A model generated the notes under the pieces. It was not told the DNA's origin, did not search any database, and saw only the letters and a list, made by a program, of their open reading frames with translations. This document shows positions 1 to 6,079 of a stretch of 6,262 bases of DNA, one piece after another. Position 1 is the first letter of the stretch. The number at the start of each line of letters is the position of its first letter. This DNA comes from an uncultured Coprococcus sp. (GTDB lineage: Bacteria > Bacillota > Clostridia > Lachnospirales > Lachnospiraceae). The stretch is taken from the NCBI GenBank assembly GCA_934247115.1, contig CAKQIY010000068.1:1-6262 (forward strand). Direction: 5' to 3'. The position numbers and the translations under genes are program-made.

Positions 1-119
1 GTAGGGATCTTGAATCCTCTGTTCTTCATATCTTCAAGCTTATCGTCAAGAGCCAGGTGACAGGTCTTGTATTTCTTCCCGCTTCCGCACCAGCACATAT
101 CATTTCTACCAAGTTTCAT
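1..119 (-). CDS. map: Probable SEC-C-containing methionine aminopeptidase, N-terminal fragment
   Basis: Only the first 39 codons are present; the gene runs off the left edge. The translation begins MKLGRNDMCWCGSGKKYKTC and continues through His21 to about Ile38-Pro39. Cys9, Cys11, Cys20 and His21 form the CxCx8CH pattern of the SEC-C zinc-binding motif first described at the C-terminus of SecA. A SEC-C motif at the very start, followed by a charged helix and an 'IP(T)' turn, is the usual layout of type I methionine aminopeptidases in many clostridia, which remove the initiator Met from nascent proteins. That identification is from family knowledge, as none of the catalytic domain is visible. 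The ATG has a good ribosome site (AAAGAGG, 126-132, six bases away). It lies 118 bases beyond the stop of the LTA-synthase-like gene with no clear terminator between them. Alternative: another short SEC-C protein. Confidence 0.7.
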   Translation of the reverse strand, partial: MKLGRNDMCWCGSGKKYKTCHLALDDKLEDMKNRGFKIP

Positions 120-156
120 ATTTAACCTCTTTCTTTTACTGCATAATATTTTCATC

Positions 157-184
157 TATATACCCATGGTATCTATATCCACAA
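157..184 (-). promoter_or_regulatory. Weak candidate promoter for the SEC-C gene
   Basis: The 118-base gap between the LTA-synthase-like gene and the SEC-C gene is AT-rich. The best minus-strand pairing is TTGTGG (184-179) and TATATA (162-157) with a 16-base spacer; both boxes match consensus only partly. A second -10-like TATTAT lies at 195-190 but without a good -35. No U-tract hairpin is seen in the gap, so read-through from the gene upstream is equally possible. Confidence 0.25.
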
Positions 185-237
185 GTACTATAATACGTTT
201 TGGAGAGAAATTCCACATTTTATTGTGAGAAATATTG

Positions 238-2340
238 TCAATTATCCCCATTGATACCGAGATACCTAGCCACATACGTGTAATATCCTGACTCGGTTAT
301 ATTGTCCGCAGCTGTGAATTTATCAGCAACATACAACTGCATAGCATTCAGGTTCTCATCAGACACATCATCTCTGCCGGTCAGCGTGATAAGTCCTGTA
401 TACGCATTATACTCATAGATATCAGTTATATAGCTTCTGTCAGGGAAAAGTACAAGTCCCGCACTGTCCGACAATATATCCCTGCCGATGATGAGTCTTG
501 AATCATAATCTGCTCCCATGAGATTGAGCATGGTAGGCAGTATGTCTATACTGCTGCACACTTTATTAACCCTGACCGGTTTCTCCATGGCTCCCGACCA
601 TATGATCAGCTTACTCCTGTAAGCATCAAGACTTGAGCCAAACTCAGTTCCCGCAAGTTCGTCCACAATCTCCATATTGTCATAAGGCACATGATCCCCA
701 GCCAGAACTATGACAGTCTTATCCAGCAGATTCTTCTTTTCTAGACTGTTCACGATCTCCTCAAGCATTCTCTCCATCTCATACTGTGATGCAAGATACG
801 CCTTCGTGGTATCGGAATAGTTCAGACCTGCCACCACCTCTTTATTCTTCTCCGACATGGCATTTGCCGCCCCATAGCCATAAGGAACATGCCCGCTGAC
901 CGTCAGATAATACAGATGAAATGGCTCCTTCTCTGTATATCGGTCAAATGTCTCCTCCATCATGACAAGATCAGACTGCGGCCACATGTCCTGACCATAC
1001 TCATCTGTCTGATACTCAAGTCCATTGCCGCTGGCTATCCATTCATATCCTAGTGCCGGATGTGTTATGTTCCTATCATAATATGTATAATCATTGTCAT
1101 GGAAGCCATAACAGCTGTATCCAAGTCTGCCAAGGGTATTGGCCAGGGAGAACAACATTCCATTCTCATTGTCCGCCGCCCTGCACATGCTCAGATAAGC
1201 TCCATTCTTTGTAGGGCTTCCCATGAGGTTCGCATACTCTCCACCCAGTGTAGAGCCATACCACAACGGCTGATAATAGTTGTTGAAAACAAAGCCCTCA
1301 TTGGTAAGCCTTGACAGTGTTGGGAAAAGTCCCGAATCAAGCGCATAGCCTGTATACCCTTCCGCAGTTATCCATATCACATTAAACCCATTGAACATTC
1401 CTGTATATTCATTCTTATTAGTCGGTGTAAGACTTGCAAAATAATTGCTGAGCGATGCCACCGCATCACTTCCTGCCAGATCATCTATGGCATCAAAATC
1501 CAGATCAAGGACATTCGGCGATGTATCCACAACAGGCGAAGCCTCCGTGGTCACTTCCACATGCTCTGTATCATCAATGACAACCGCTGCCTGGGTAACA
1601 GTCTCCGTAGTCAGTATGTCCATATCCGAATCACCAGCTGATGCGAAATTTATCCTGCCTTTTGACTCACTTTTTCCTCTCACTCCTGCCCTGATATCTA
1701 TGGCAAAGCTCTCCATCACACCCAGCTTCTCCACAGCCAGATCCACAGAGGTATACTCACGGTACACATTGTATGGACTATATACATCAGAATCCACCGC
1801 CCACATGACGAATAACACTGTCACATATACCAGCACAGTTCCCGCCACTCCGATCAGATTGATCCACCAGCGTCTCCTCTCAAATGACATAAACGCCCAT
1901 ATGCATACAACGGCCACAATAACAGGAACCACAAGCAAAACTATATCAAATGCCTGATCCTTCATATTGGAAATCACCGTATCCGCATTATCAGCAGCCT
2001 GGTTTCCAAACTTTATAGTTCCCACGATTGAAAGGTAATTGTTAAACACTGAATGATACACATACTGTGCAACAAACAACACGCCGGTAAGCAATGTGAG
2101 TATAGTTGCGATGATCTTGTTGACTATCGCCGGGAATATCCCTGTAAGCACTCCGCATATTCCGCCAAATACAATGGCAAATACGACTATCTGTACAATA
2201 TTGCCGTCATCCATGTCAAAATTCATCCCATGAAACAGAAGCTCATAGTACAACATAAGCACTGTAAAAATCAGCCAGCCTGACAGCTTACTAAAATAAC
2301 CTTTTGCATCCCCCAGCATCGCACCCACAAATCTGAACAT
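238..2340 (-). CDS. LTA synthase-like membrane phosphoglycerol transferase (sulfatase fold)
   Basis: This 700-residue protein has the LtaS layout: about five hydrophobic segments near residues 22-40, 48-70, 72-94, 130-152 and 158-182, a disordered acidic Thr/Val-rich linker (about 236-300), then an extracellular alkaline-phosphatase/sulfatase domain (about 318-640). Metal and catalytic positions known from LtaS can be placed: Glu327 in ITAEG, the nucleophile Thr364 in YGSTLGGE, His414 in GFHDND, His484 in VSGHVPY, and Asp549-His550 in LAGDHVPY. SIDILPTMLNLMG (597-609) is the usual C-terminal motif. The family moves glycerol phosphate from phosphatidylglycerol onto a lipid anchor or glycan outside the membrane. 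The exact substrate cannot be read here, since the active-site surroundings differ from S. aureus LtaS. The start is supported by GGGAG at 2350-2354, nine bases from the ATG. It follows the pyr terminator directly and so is probably a separate unit. Confidence 0.85.
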   Translation of the reverse strand: MFRFVGAMLGDAKGYFSKLSGWLIFTVLMLYYELLFHGMNFDMDDGNIVQIVVFAIVFGGICGVLTGIFPAIVNKIIATILTLLTGVLFVAQYVYHSVFNNYLSIVGTIKFGNQAADNADTVISNMKDQAFDIVLLVVPVIVAVVCIWAFMSFERRRWWINLIGVAGTVLVYVTVLFVMWAVDSDVYSPYNVYREYTSVDLAVEKLGVMESFAIDIRAGVRGKSESKGRINFASAGDSDMDILTTETVTQAAVVIDDTEHVEVTTEASPVVDTSPNVLDLDFDAIDDLAGSDAVASLSNYFASLTPTNKNEYTGMFNGFNVIWITAEGYTGYALDSGLFPTLSRLTNEGFVFNNYYQPLWYGSTLGGEYANLMGSPTKNGAYLSMCRAADNENGMLFSLANTLGRLGYSCYGFHDNDYTYYDRNITHPALGYEWIASGNGLEYQTDEYGQDMWPQSDLVMMEETFDRYTEKEPFHLYYLTVSGHVPYGYGAANAMSEKNKEVVAGLNYSDTTKAYLASQYEMERMLEEIVNSLEKKNLLDKTVIVLAGDHVPYDNMEIVDELAGTEFGSSLDAYRSKLIIWSGAMEKPVRVNKVCSSIDILPTMLNLMGADYDSRLIIGRDILSDSAGLVLFPDRSYITDIYEYNAYTGLITLTGRDDVSDENLNAMQLYVADKFTAADNITESGYYTYVARYLGINGDN

Positions 2341-2357
2341 ACCTGCAATCTCCCAGT

Positions 2358-2395
2358 AAAAAAAATAAAGGCATGGACACCTTATCCATACCTTT
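2358..2395 (-). terminator. Rho-independent terminator of the pyr cluster
   Basis: Reading the minus strand, an 11-bp stem (arms 2395-2385 and 2377-2367) closes a 7-base loop. It is followed by one A and eight consecutive T (2365-2358). One pair is G-U in minus-strand RNA but would be a C-A mismatch in plus-strand RNA, and the long T-run lies only on the minus-strand side, so it acts for pyrE. It sits 98 bases after the pyrE stop and ends just three bases before the ribosome site of the next gene. Confidence 0.93.
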
Positions 2396-2397
2396 AC

Positions 2398-2426
2398 TTT
2401 ATATATTATTTTAAGACTTTTTACAA
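2398..2426 (-). promoter_or_regulatory. Candidate sigma-A promoter for the LTA synthase-like gene
   Basis: TTGTAA (2426-2421) and TATAAA (2403-2398) are separated by exactly 17 bases, with an A-rich spacer. The expected start point is about 2389-2392, inside the 5' arm of the pyr terminator, giving a leader of about 50 bases. An alternative lies upstream: TTTACA (2462-2457), 16 bases, TATATC (2440-2435). No promoter can fit between the terminator and the gene (17 bases), so transcription must start here, further up, or by read-through. Confidence 0.6.
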
Positions 2427-2439
2427 TATCTTAAGATAT
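2426..2439. repeat. 14-bp perfect palindrome ATATCTTAAGATAT
   Basis: The sequence is its own reverse complement, centred on CTTAAG at 2430-2435. It touches the -35 box of the candidate promoter at 2398-2426 and overlaps the -10 of the alternative upstream promoter. This placement would suit an operator for a dimeric regulator, but in AT-rich DNA it may be chance. No U-tract follows it, so it is not a terminator. Confidence 0.5.
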
Positions 2440-2493
2440 ATTACGCGCATCTTTTATGTAAATATTGCAATCTATATCTATTATGACCAGTAT

Positions 2494-3168
2494 TTACTTA
2501 ACACCATACTTATCATAGTACGCATCAATCGCAGCCTTCAATGTGTCATCTATGATGACTCTTCCCTTGTACTCCTTATTATACAGATGCTCAACAACCT
2601 CTGCCATGGTTACGATGGCGGTTGTCTTGATTCCATAATTCTCCTCGATCTCAGTGAGAGCACTCTTCTCTCCCTGACCTCTCTCCATTCTGTCTACAGA
2701 AACAACAAGTCCCATAACATCTACATCGCCCTGGGCCTTGATGATAGGAAGTGTCTCCTGGATAGATGTTCCGGCTGTTGTTACATCCTCGATGATAACG
2801 ACCTTGTCTCCATCCTCGATAGGACTTCCAAGAAGAATTCCCTTATCTCCGTGATCCTTTACCTCTTTTCTGTTTGAGCAATACTTAATGTCCTCATCAT
2901 ACATCTCTGCGATGGACATGGTAGTTGCAACTGTAAGAGGGATTCCCTTGTATGCAGGTCCGAATAATACATCGAAATCAAGTCCGAACTCAGCATTTAT
3001 AGCCTCAGCATAGTACTCTCCAAGTCTCTTGAGCTGTGCACCTGTTCTGTAAAAGCCTGTATTTACAAAGAAAGGTGTCTTTCTTCCACTCTTGGTAACG
3101 AAATCTCCAAACTTGAGTACGTTACAATCGATCATAAACTCAATAAATTCCTTCTTGTACTGTTCCAT
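2494..3168 (-). CDS. pyrE: Orotate phosphoribosyltransferase
   Basis: Joins orotate to PRPP to give orotidine 5'-monophosphate and pyrophosphate, the fifth step of cytosolic UMP synthesis. The 224-residue protein shows the type I phosphoribosyltransferase PRPP loop VVIIEDVTTAGTS (123-135), with the Glu127-Asp128 acidic pair. Also visible are the orotate-side segment KSGRKTPFF (26-34), FGPAYKGIP (69-77), and the flexible-loop region RKEVKDHGDKG (100-110) carrying the catalytic Lys/His. Length is close to the usual 210-225. The start has a strong AGGAGG (3184-3179) ten bases upstream, slightly long spacing. It lies 167 bases after pyrD and has its own promoter-like sequence, so it may be expressed both from the cluster and independently. 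The 98 bases after the stop lead into a strong terminator. PyrE works as a dimer in the family. Confidence 0.96.
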   Translation of the reverse strand: MEQYKKEFIEFMIDCNVLKFGDFVTKSGRKTPFFVNTGFYRTGAQLKRLGEYYAEAINAEFGLDFDVLFGPAYKGIPLTVATTMSIAEMYDEDIKYCSNRKEVKDHGDKGILLGSPIEDGDKVVIIEDVTTAGTSIQETLPIIKAQGDVDVMGLVVSVDRMERGQGEKSALTEIEENYGIKTTAIVTMAEVVEHLYNKEYKGRVIIDDTLKAAIDAYYDKYGVK

Positions 3169-3265
3169 GTCTCTGAATCCTCCTGTTCAAGCCTCTTTTT
3201 CATTTTAATTCTTTAATATCAATGCCGACATACAACTATTTTATATCAAATTTTCAATCTCACAA

Positions 3266-3294
3266 AGTATATCATCGAATTTGTATTTTTTCAA
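3266..3294 (-). promoter_or_regulatory. Strong candidate sigma-A promoter for pyrE
   Basis: TTGAAA (3294-3289) and TATACT (3271-3266) are separated by 17 bases, with TGA just before the -10 box (extended -10). The start would be near 3259, giving a pyrE leader of about 90 bases. A tandem weaker candidate follows: TTGTGA (3265-3260), 16 bases, TAAAAT (3243-3238). No convincing terminator lies between pyrD and this site, so it is probably an internal promoter. No PyrR-type RNA element was recognised in the leader. Confidence 0.7.
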
Positions 3295-3335
3295 CCAGCC
3301 AATTATTTATGACTGATCATATATCATACACCCAT

Positions 3336-4250
3336 CTACTTTACACAACCAATAAGTTCATGTATATCGCTGATGGAATTCTTCTTCATATACTCCTCAA
3401 TACCTTTGATTATCTCCACTGTGGCATATGGGTTATGGAAGTTAGCAGTTCCAACTGCCACCGCACTTGCTCCAACCATGATCAGCTCAAGGGCATCCTC
3501 AGTTGTTGCAACACCGCCCATTCCGATGATCGGAAGCTTTATCGCATTTGCTACCTGGTATACCATACGCACTGCTATCGGGTGGATCGCAGGGCCTGAC
3601 ACACCAGCTGTCTTATTCGCAACCGCAAATGTTCTTCTGTTCACATCTATCTTCATACCTGTCAGTGTATTGATAAGTGATACCGCATCAGCACCGCCTG
3701 CCTCAGCCGCTCTTGCCATCTCGGTTATATCTGTGACATTTGGACTCAGCTTCATGATGATAGGCTGCTTTGCCGCTGCCTTCACCGCCTTTGTTATATC
3801 ATAGAGAGCATCCGGCTGCTGGCCAAATGCGATTCCGCCCTCTTTGACATTCGGACATGACACGTTGATCTCAAGCAGATCGACGTCACAGTCTCCAAGC
3901 TTCTCAACGCATTCAACATAGTCCTCCTTGGATTTTCCACACACGTTGACAATGATCTTTGTATCGTAATCTCTGAGAAATGGAATATCCCTCTTCTTGA
4001 ACACATCTATCCCCGGGTTCTGAAGTCCTATGGCATTCATCATTCCGCCATAGGTCTCCGCTATACGAGGTGTAGGATTGCCCGGCCATGGCACATTCGC
4101 CACGCCTTTGGTTGTCACTGCACCGAGCTGTGAAAGATCCACAAACTCACTGTACTCCATACCTGAGCCAAATGTTCCTGATGCAACTGTTATCGGGTTC
4201 TTGAGAGTAACACCTGCTATATCCACTGACATATTGATCTTATCTGACAT
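3336..4250 (-). CDS. pyrD: Dihydroorotate dehydrogenase, class 1B catalytic subunit
   Basis: Oxidises dihydroorotate to orotate on FMN, the fourth step of UMP synthesis. With PyrK it forms the NAD+-linked cytosolic class 1B enzyme. The 304-residue TIM-barrel protein has ASGTFGSGMEY near the N-terminus, TTKG (Lys48), the substrate segment NAIGLQNPG, and NVSCPNVKEGG with the active-site Cys132. Cys rather than Ser here, next to a pyrK gene, marks class 1B. MKLSPN (Lys167), NTLTGMKID, and the FMN phosphate loops IGMGGV and AVGTANF follow. The reading frame stays open back to an ATG at 4295, but the start at 4250 fits the family N-terminus (MSDKINMSVDIAGVTLKNP), has ribosome sites at the right place, and forms TAATG with the pyrK stop. 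The stop is TAG. The TAATG overlap implies translational coupling and equal amounts of the two subunits. Confidence 0.96.
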   Translation of the reverse strand: MSDKINMSVDIAGVTLKNPITVASGTFGSGMEYSEFVDLSQLGAVTTKGVANVPWPGNPTPRIAETYGGMMNAIGLQNPGIDVFKKRDIPFLRDYDTKIIVNVCGKSKEDYVECVEKLGDCDVDLLEINVSCPNVKEGGIAFGQQPDALYDITKAVKAAAKQPIIMKLSPNVTDITEMARAAEAGGADAVSLINTLTGMKIDVNRRTFAVANKTAGVSGPAIHPIAVRMVYQVANAIKLPIIGMGGVATTEDALELIMVGASAVAVGTANFHNPYATVEIIKGIEEYMKKNSISDIHELIGCVK

Positions 4251-5014
4251 TACAGCTCCACCTCCTCTGCATAGAATACAGGACCATCCTTGCATATTCT
4301 TCTATTGTGCACCTGTGAGTGCTCGTCTATATCCTTAGTCTTGCATACACAGGCAAGACATGCGCCCACACCGCATGCCATCTTCTCCTCCATGGATATC
4401 TGACACTCAATGCCCTTCTCCATGGCGTAAGCCTTGATTCCACGAAGCATAGGAGTCGGACCACATGCATATATGACAGCACCGTCCACGCCGTATTCCT
4501 TTATGGCATCTATTACATTGCCCTTCACACCGTGCTGTCCATCCTCAGATGACATGTACACCTGTGCATATGGCTCAAATTCATCGTTCAGGAATATCTC
4601 ATCCCTGTAACCGAGAACTACCGACTTCTCGCAGTCAAGCTCCTTTGCAAGCTGTAGCATAGGTGGTATTCCTATACCACCGCCTATCAGGATAGCCTTC
4701 TTATCCGACTTCATGAAGCCGTTGCCGAGAGGTCCCAATATATCGACAGTGTCCCCAGCTGTAAGCTGTGAGAACTCCTTTGTTCCAAATCCAACCACTC
4801 TGTACACAAGACGGAGTGTTCCCGCCTCTCTGTCTATTCCGCAGAGGCTGATAGGTCTCGGGAGCATCTTGCTGCCGTCATGAGTGTACACAGACACAAA
4901 CTGTCCCGCTATAGCCTGCGAAGCTATCTCTGGAGCTTCAAGTACCAGACTGTATACGTCTGTGGCAAGAGTCTCCTGGCTGACCACCTTTGCTGTCATC
5001 TTAAGTTTGCCCAT
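4250..5014 (-). CDS. pyrK: Dihydroorotate dehydrogenase electron transfer subunit PyrK
   Basis: Passes electrons from the FMN of PyrD through a [2Fe-2S] cluster and FAD to NAD+. The 254-residue protein has a ferredoxin-reductase-like layout. An FAD-binding barrel carries the RPIS motif (Arg53-Ser56) and the YRVVGFGT segment. The NAD-binding domain starts with LIGGGIGIPPM (109-119) and has ACGPTPML (183-190). A C-terminal [2Fe-2S] loop has Cys214, Cys219 and Cys222 in CGVGACLAC and the fourth ligand Cys241 in RRICKDGPVF. The gap between the third and fourth ligands is 19 residues, somewhat longer than in Lactococcus PyrK, and there is an extra Cys224. The start has GGAGG (5025-5021) six bases upstream. 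It lies 108 bases after pyrF, across a gap with an inverted repeat, and shares one base with pyrD. Confidence 0.96.
   Translation of the reverse strand: MGKLKMTAKVVSQETLATDVYSLVLEAPEIASQAIAGQFVSVYTHDGSKMLPRPISLCGIDREAGTLRLVYRVVGFGTKEFSQLTAGDTVDILGPLGNGFMKSDKKAILIGGGIGIPPMLQLAKELDCEKSVVLGYRDEIFLNDEFEPYAQVYMSSEDGQHGVKGNVIDAIKEYGVDGAVIYACGPTPMLRGIKAYAMEKGIECQISMEEKMACGVGACLACVCKTKDIDEHSQVHNRRICKDGPVFYAEEVEL
4251..4265 (-). promoter_or_regulatory. Ribosome site and TAATG junction that decide the pyrD start
   Basis: Within the last codons of pyrK, GGAGG (4265-4261) lies ten bases and GGAG (4259-4256) five bases before the pyrD ATG at 4250. The pyrK stop TAA (4252-4250) shares its last A with that ATG. 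This supports the 304-residue PyrD over the 319-residue version starting at 4295. Confidence 0.8.
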
Positions 5015-5047
5015 AGTCTTCCTCCATCATCTCTTTATTATCAATGT

Positions 5048-5107
5048 CTTACGGACTAAGTATATGTTGGATCTGTATGGCATATATAATCCTGCCCAGT
5101 CCGCAAA
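5048..5107 (-). repeat. Inverted repeat in the pyrF-pyrK gap
   Basis: In minus-strand RNA the arms TTTGCGGACT (5107-5098) and AGTCCGTAAG (5057-5048) pair over 10 positions, eight Watson-Crick and two G-U. They enclose a 40-base loop with a small nested GGAT/ATCC pair (5092-5089 with 5072-5069). No T-run follows, so it is not a terminator. It fills most of the 108-base gap and ends 23 bases before the pyrK ribosome site. A role in processing, stability or pyrK translation is inference; no known riboswitch or PyrR site was recognised. Confidence 0.5.
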
Positions 5108-5122
5108 CACACTCTATTTCTC

Positions 5123-6049
5123 TTACGCATCAAGTGCGCCGTTGATATCCTCTATCATGTCAACTACTGCCTGTCTTGAGGCATCTGCATAGTTCTCAGC
5201 ACCAAACTGTGCATACTTGTCCTGCTTGTATGCAGCTATGATTCCTCTTGATGAATTGACGATTGCACCGAGTCTGTCCTCATTGAAGTAGTGTACAAGG
5301 TCTGCAGCCTTACCCCCCTGTGCTCCGTAACCCGGAACAAGGATAAATGACTTTGGCATAACCTTTCTCAGCACCTTGCCCATCTCAGGGTATGTGGCAC
5401 CGACAACAGCTCCAACCGCTGAATATCCTGATTCACCTACAACATCGCTGCCCCACTTGTCAACCATCTCTCCGACTATCTCATAGAGTGGACGTCCATC
5501 CACAAGTCTGTCCTGAAACTCACCTGATGATGGATTGGATGTCTTGACGAGAACGAATATACCCTTGTTCTCCTCCTTGCACACATCCACAAATGGCTTG
5601 ATTCCGTCTGTTCCGAGGTATGGGTTTACTGTGATGAAATCCTCATCAAATCCAGCATATGTCTTGCTTCCCACCTGTACCTTTCCGATATGACCAACCG
5701 CATATGCTGTGGATGTTGAACCTATATCGCCTCTTTTTATATCTCCGATAACGACAAGTCCCTTCTCCTTGCAGTAATCAACTGTCTTCTTAAAAGCCTT
5801 GAGTCCCTCGATTCCAAACTGCTCATACATAGCTATCTGTGGCTTAACCGCAGGAATAATGTCATATGTTGCATCAACTATTCCCTTGTTGAACTGCCAT
5901 ATAGCCTCAGCAGCGCCCTCAAGTGTCTCTCCATACTCTGCAAATGCAGCCTTCTGGATATGCTCTGGAACATAATTCAGCATTGGATCAAGTCCAACTA
6001 CTATAGGTGCATTTGTCTTCTGAATGTTTTTCACTAACTTGTCTATCAT
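5123..6049 (-). CDS. pyrF: Orotidine-5'-phosphate decarboxylase, long form
   Basis: Decarboxylates OMP to UMP, the last step of the pathway, in the cytosol. The 308-residue TIM barrel is longer than the common 230-240-residue enzyme and matches the long (type 2) group. Visible family elements are VVGLDPM (17-23, Asp21), AVKPQ with Lys69, and the catalytic Asp-x-Lys-x-x-Asp array DIKRGDIGSTS (Asp103, Lys105, Asp108). Further along are TVNPYLGTDGIKPF (140-153), VLVKTSNPSSGEFQD (166-180), the phosphate-side VPGYGAQGG (238-246), and NSSRG (265-269) with the phosphate-binding Arg. All catalytic residues are present. The start has AAGGAG (6063-6058) eight bases upstream and lies 30 bases after the prephenate dehydratase stop, without a terminator or evident promoter, suggesting co-transcription. 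It is the first pyr gene of the cluster in this window. Confidence 0.96.
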   Translation of the reverse strand: MIDKLVKNIQKTNAPIVVGLDPMLNYVPEHIQKAAFAEYGETLEGAAEAIWQFNKGIVDATYDIIPAVKPQIAMYEQFGIEGLKAFKKTVDYCKEKGLVVIGDIKRGDIGSTSTAYAVGHIGKVQVGSKTYAGFDEDFITVNPYLGTDGIKPFVDVCKEENKGIFVLVKTSNPSSGEFQDRLVDGRPLYEIVGEMVDKWGSDVVGESGYSAVGAVVGATYPEMGKVLRKVMPKSFILVPGYGAQGGKAADLVHYFNEDRLGAIVNSSRGIIAAYKQDKYAQFGAENYADASRQAVVDMIEDINGALDA

Positions 6050-6079
6050 GATATTTTCTCCTTAAAATGTATTTTTTTA

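Noticed and set aside
211..230. Small hairpin (CACA/TGTG with flanking TTC/GAA) after the LTA-synthase-like gene, considered as a terminator.
   Set aside because: The stem is short, AT-rich and bulged, and no T-run follows on the minus strand.
1445..1957. 170-codon open frame on the plus strand opposite the linker and membrane part of the LTA-synthase-like gene.
   Set aside because: Its Ser/Thr-rich, low-complexity product is what the antisense of this region would give. It has no recognisable domain and lies across a well-supported gene.
3132..3203. Short leader reading frame of 23 codons (MKKRLEQEDSETW...) on the minus strand that overlaps the pyrE ribosome site and start.
   Set aside because: It has no Shine-Dalgarno sequence and only AT-rich DNA upstream. 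It shows no run of regulatory codons. Overlap with the true pyrE start is likely chance, although leader-peptide control cannot be excluded.
3216..3249. Direct repeat of TTGATAT (3249-3243 and 3222-3216) in the pyrE leader, considered as an operator pair.
   Set aside because: Seven bases repeated in a very AT-rich stretch is within chance, and the flanks do not match.
3794..4006. 70-codon minus-strand frame within pyrD.
   Set aside because: It is an out-of-frame shadow of the conserved PyrD core, with no family resemblance.
4251..4295. Longer PyrD starting at the ATG at 4295.
   Set aside because: The added 15 residues (Cys- and Gly-rich) do not resemble PyrD N-termini, would lie wholly within pyrK, and lack the well-placed ribosome site of the 4250 start.
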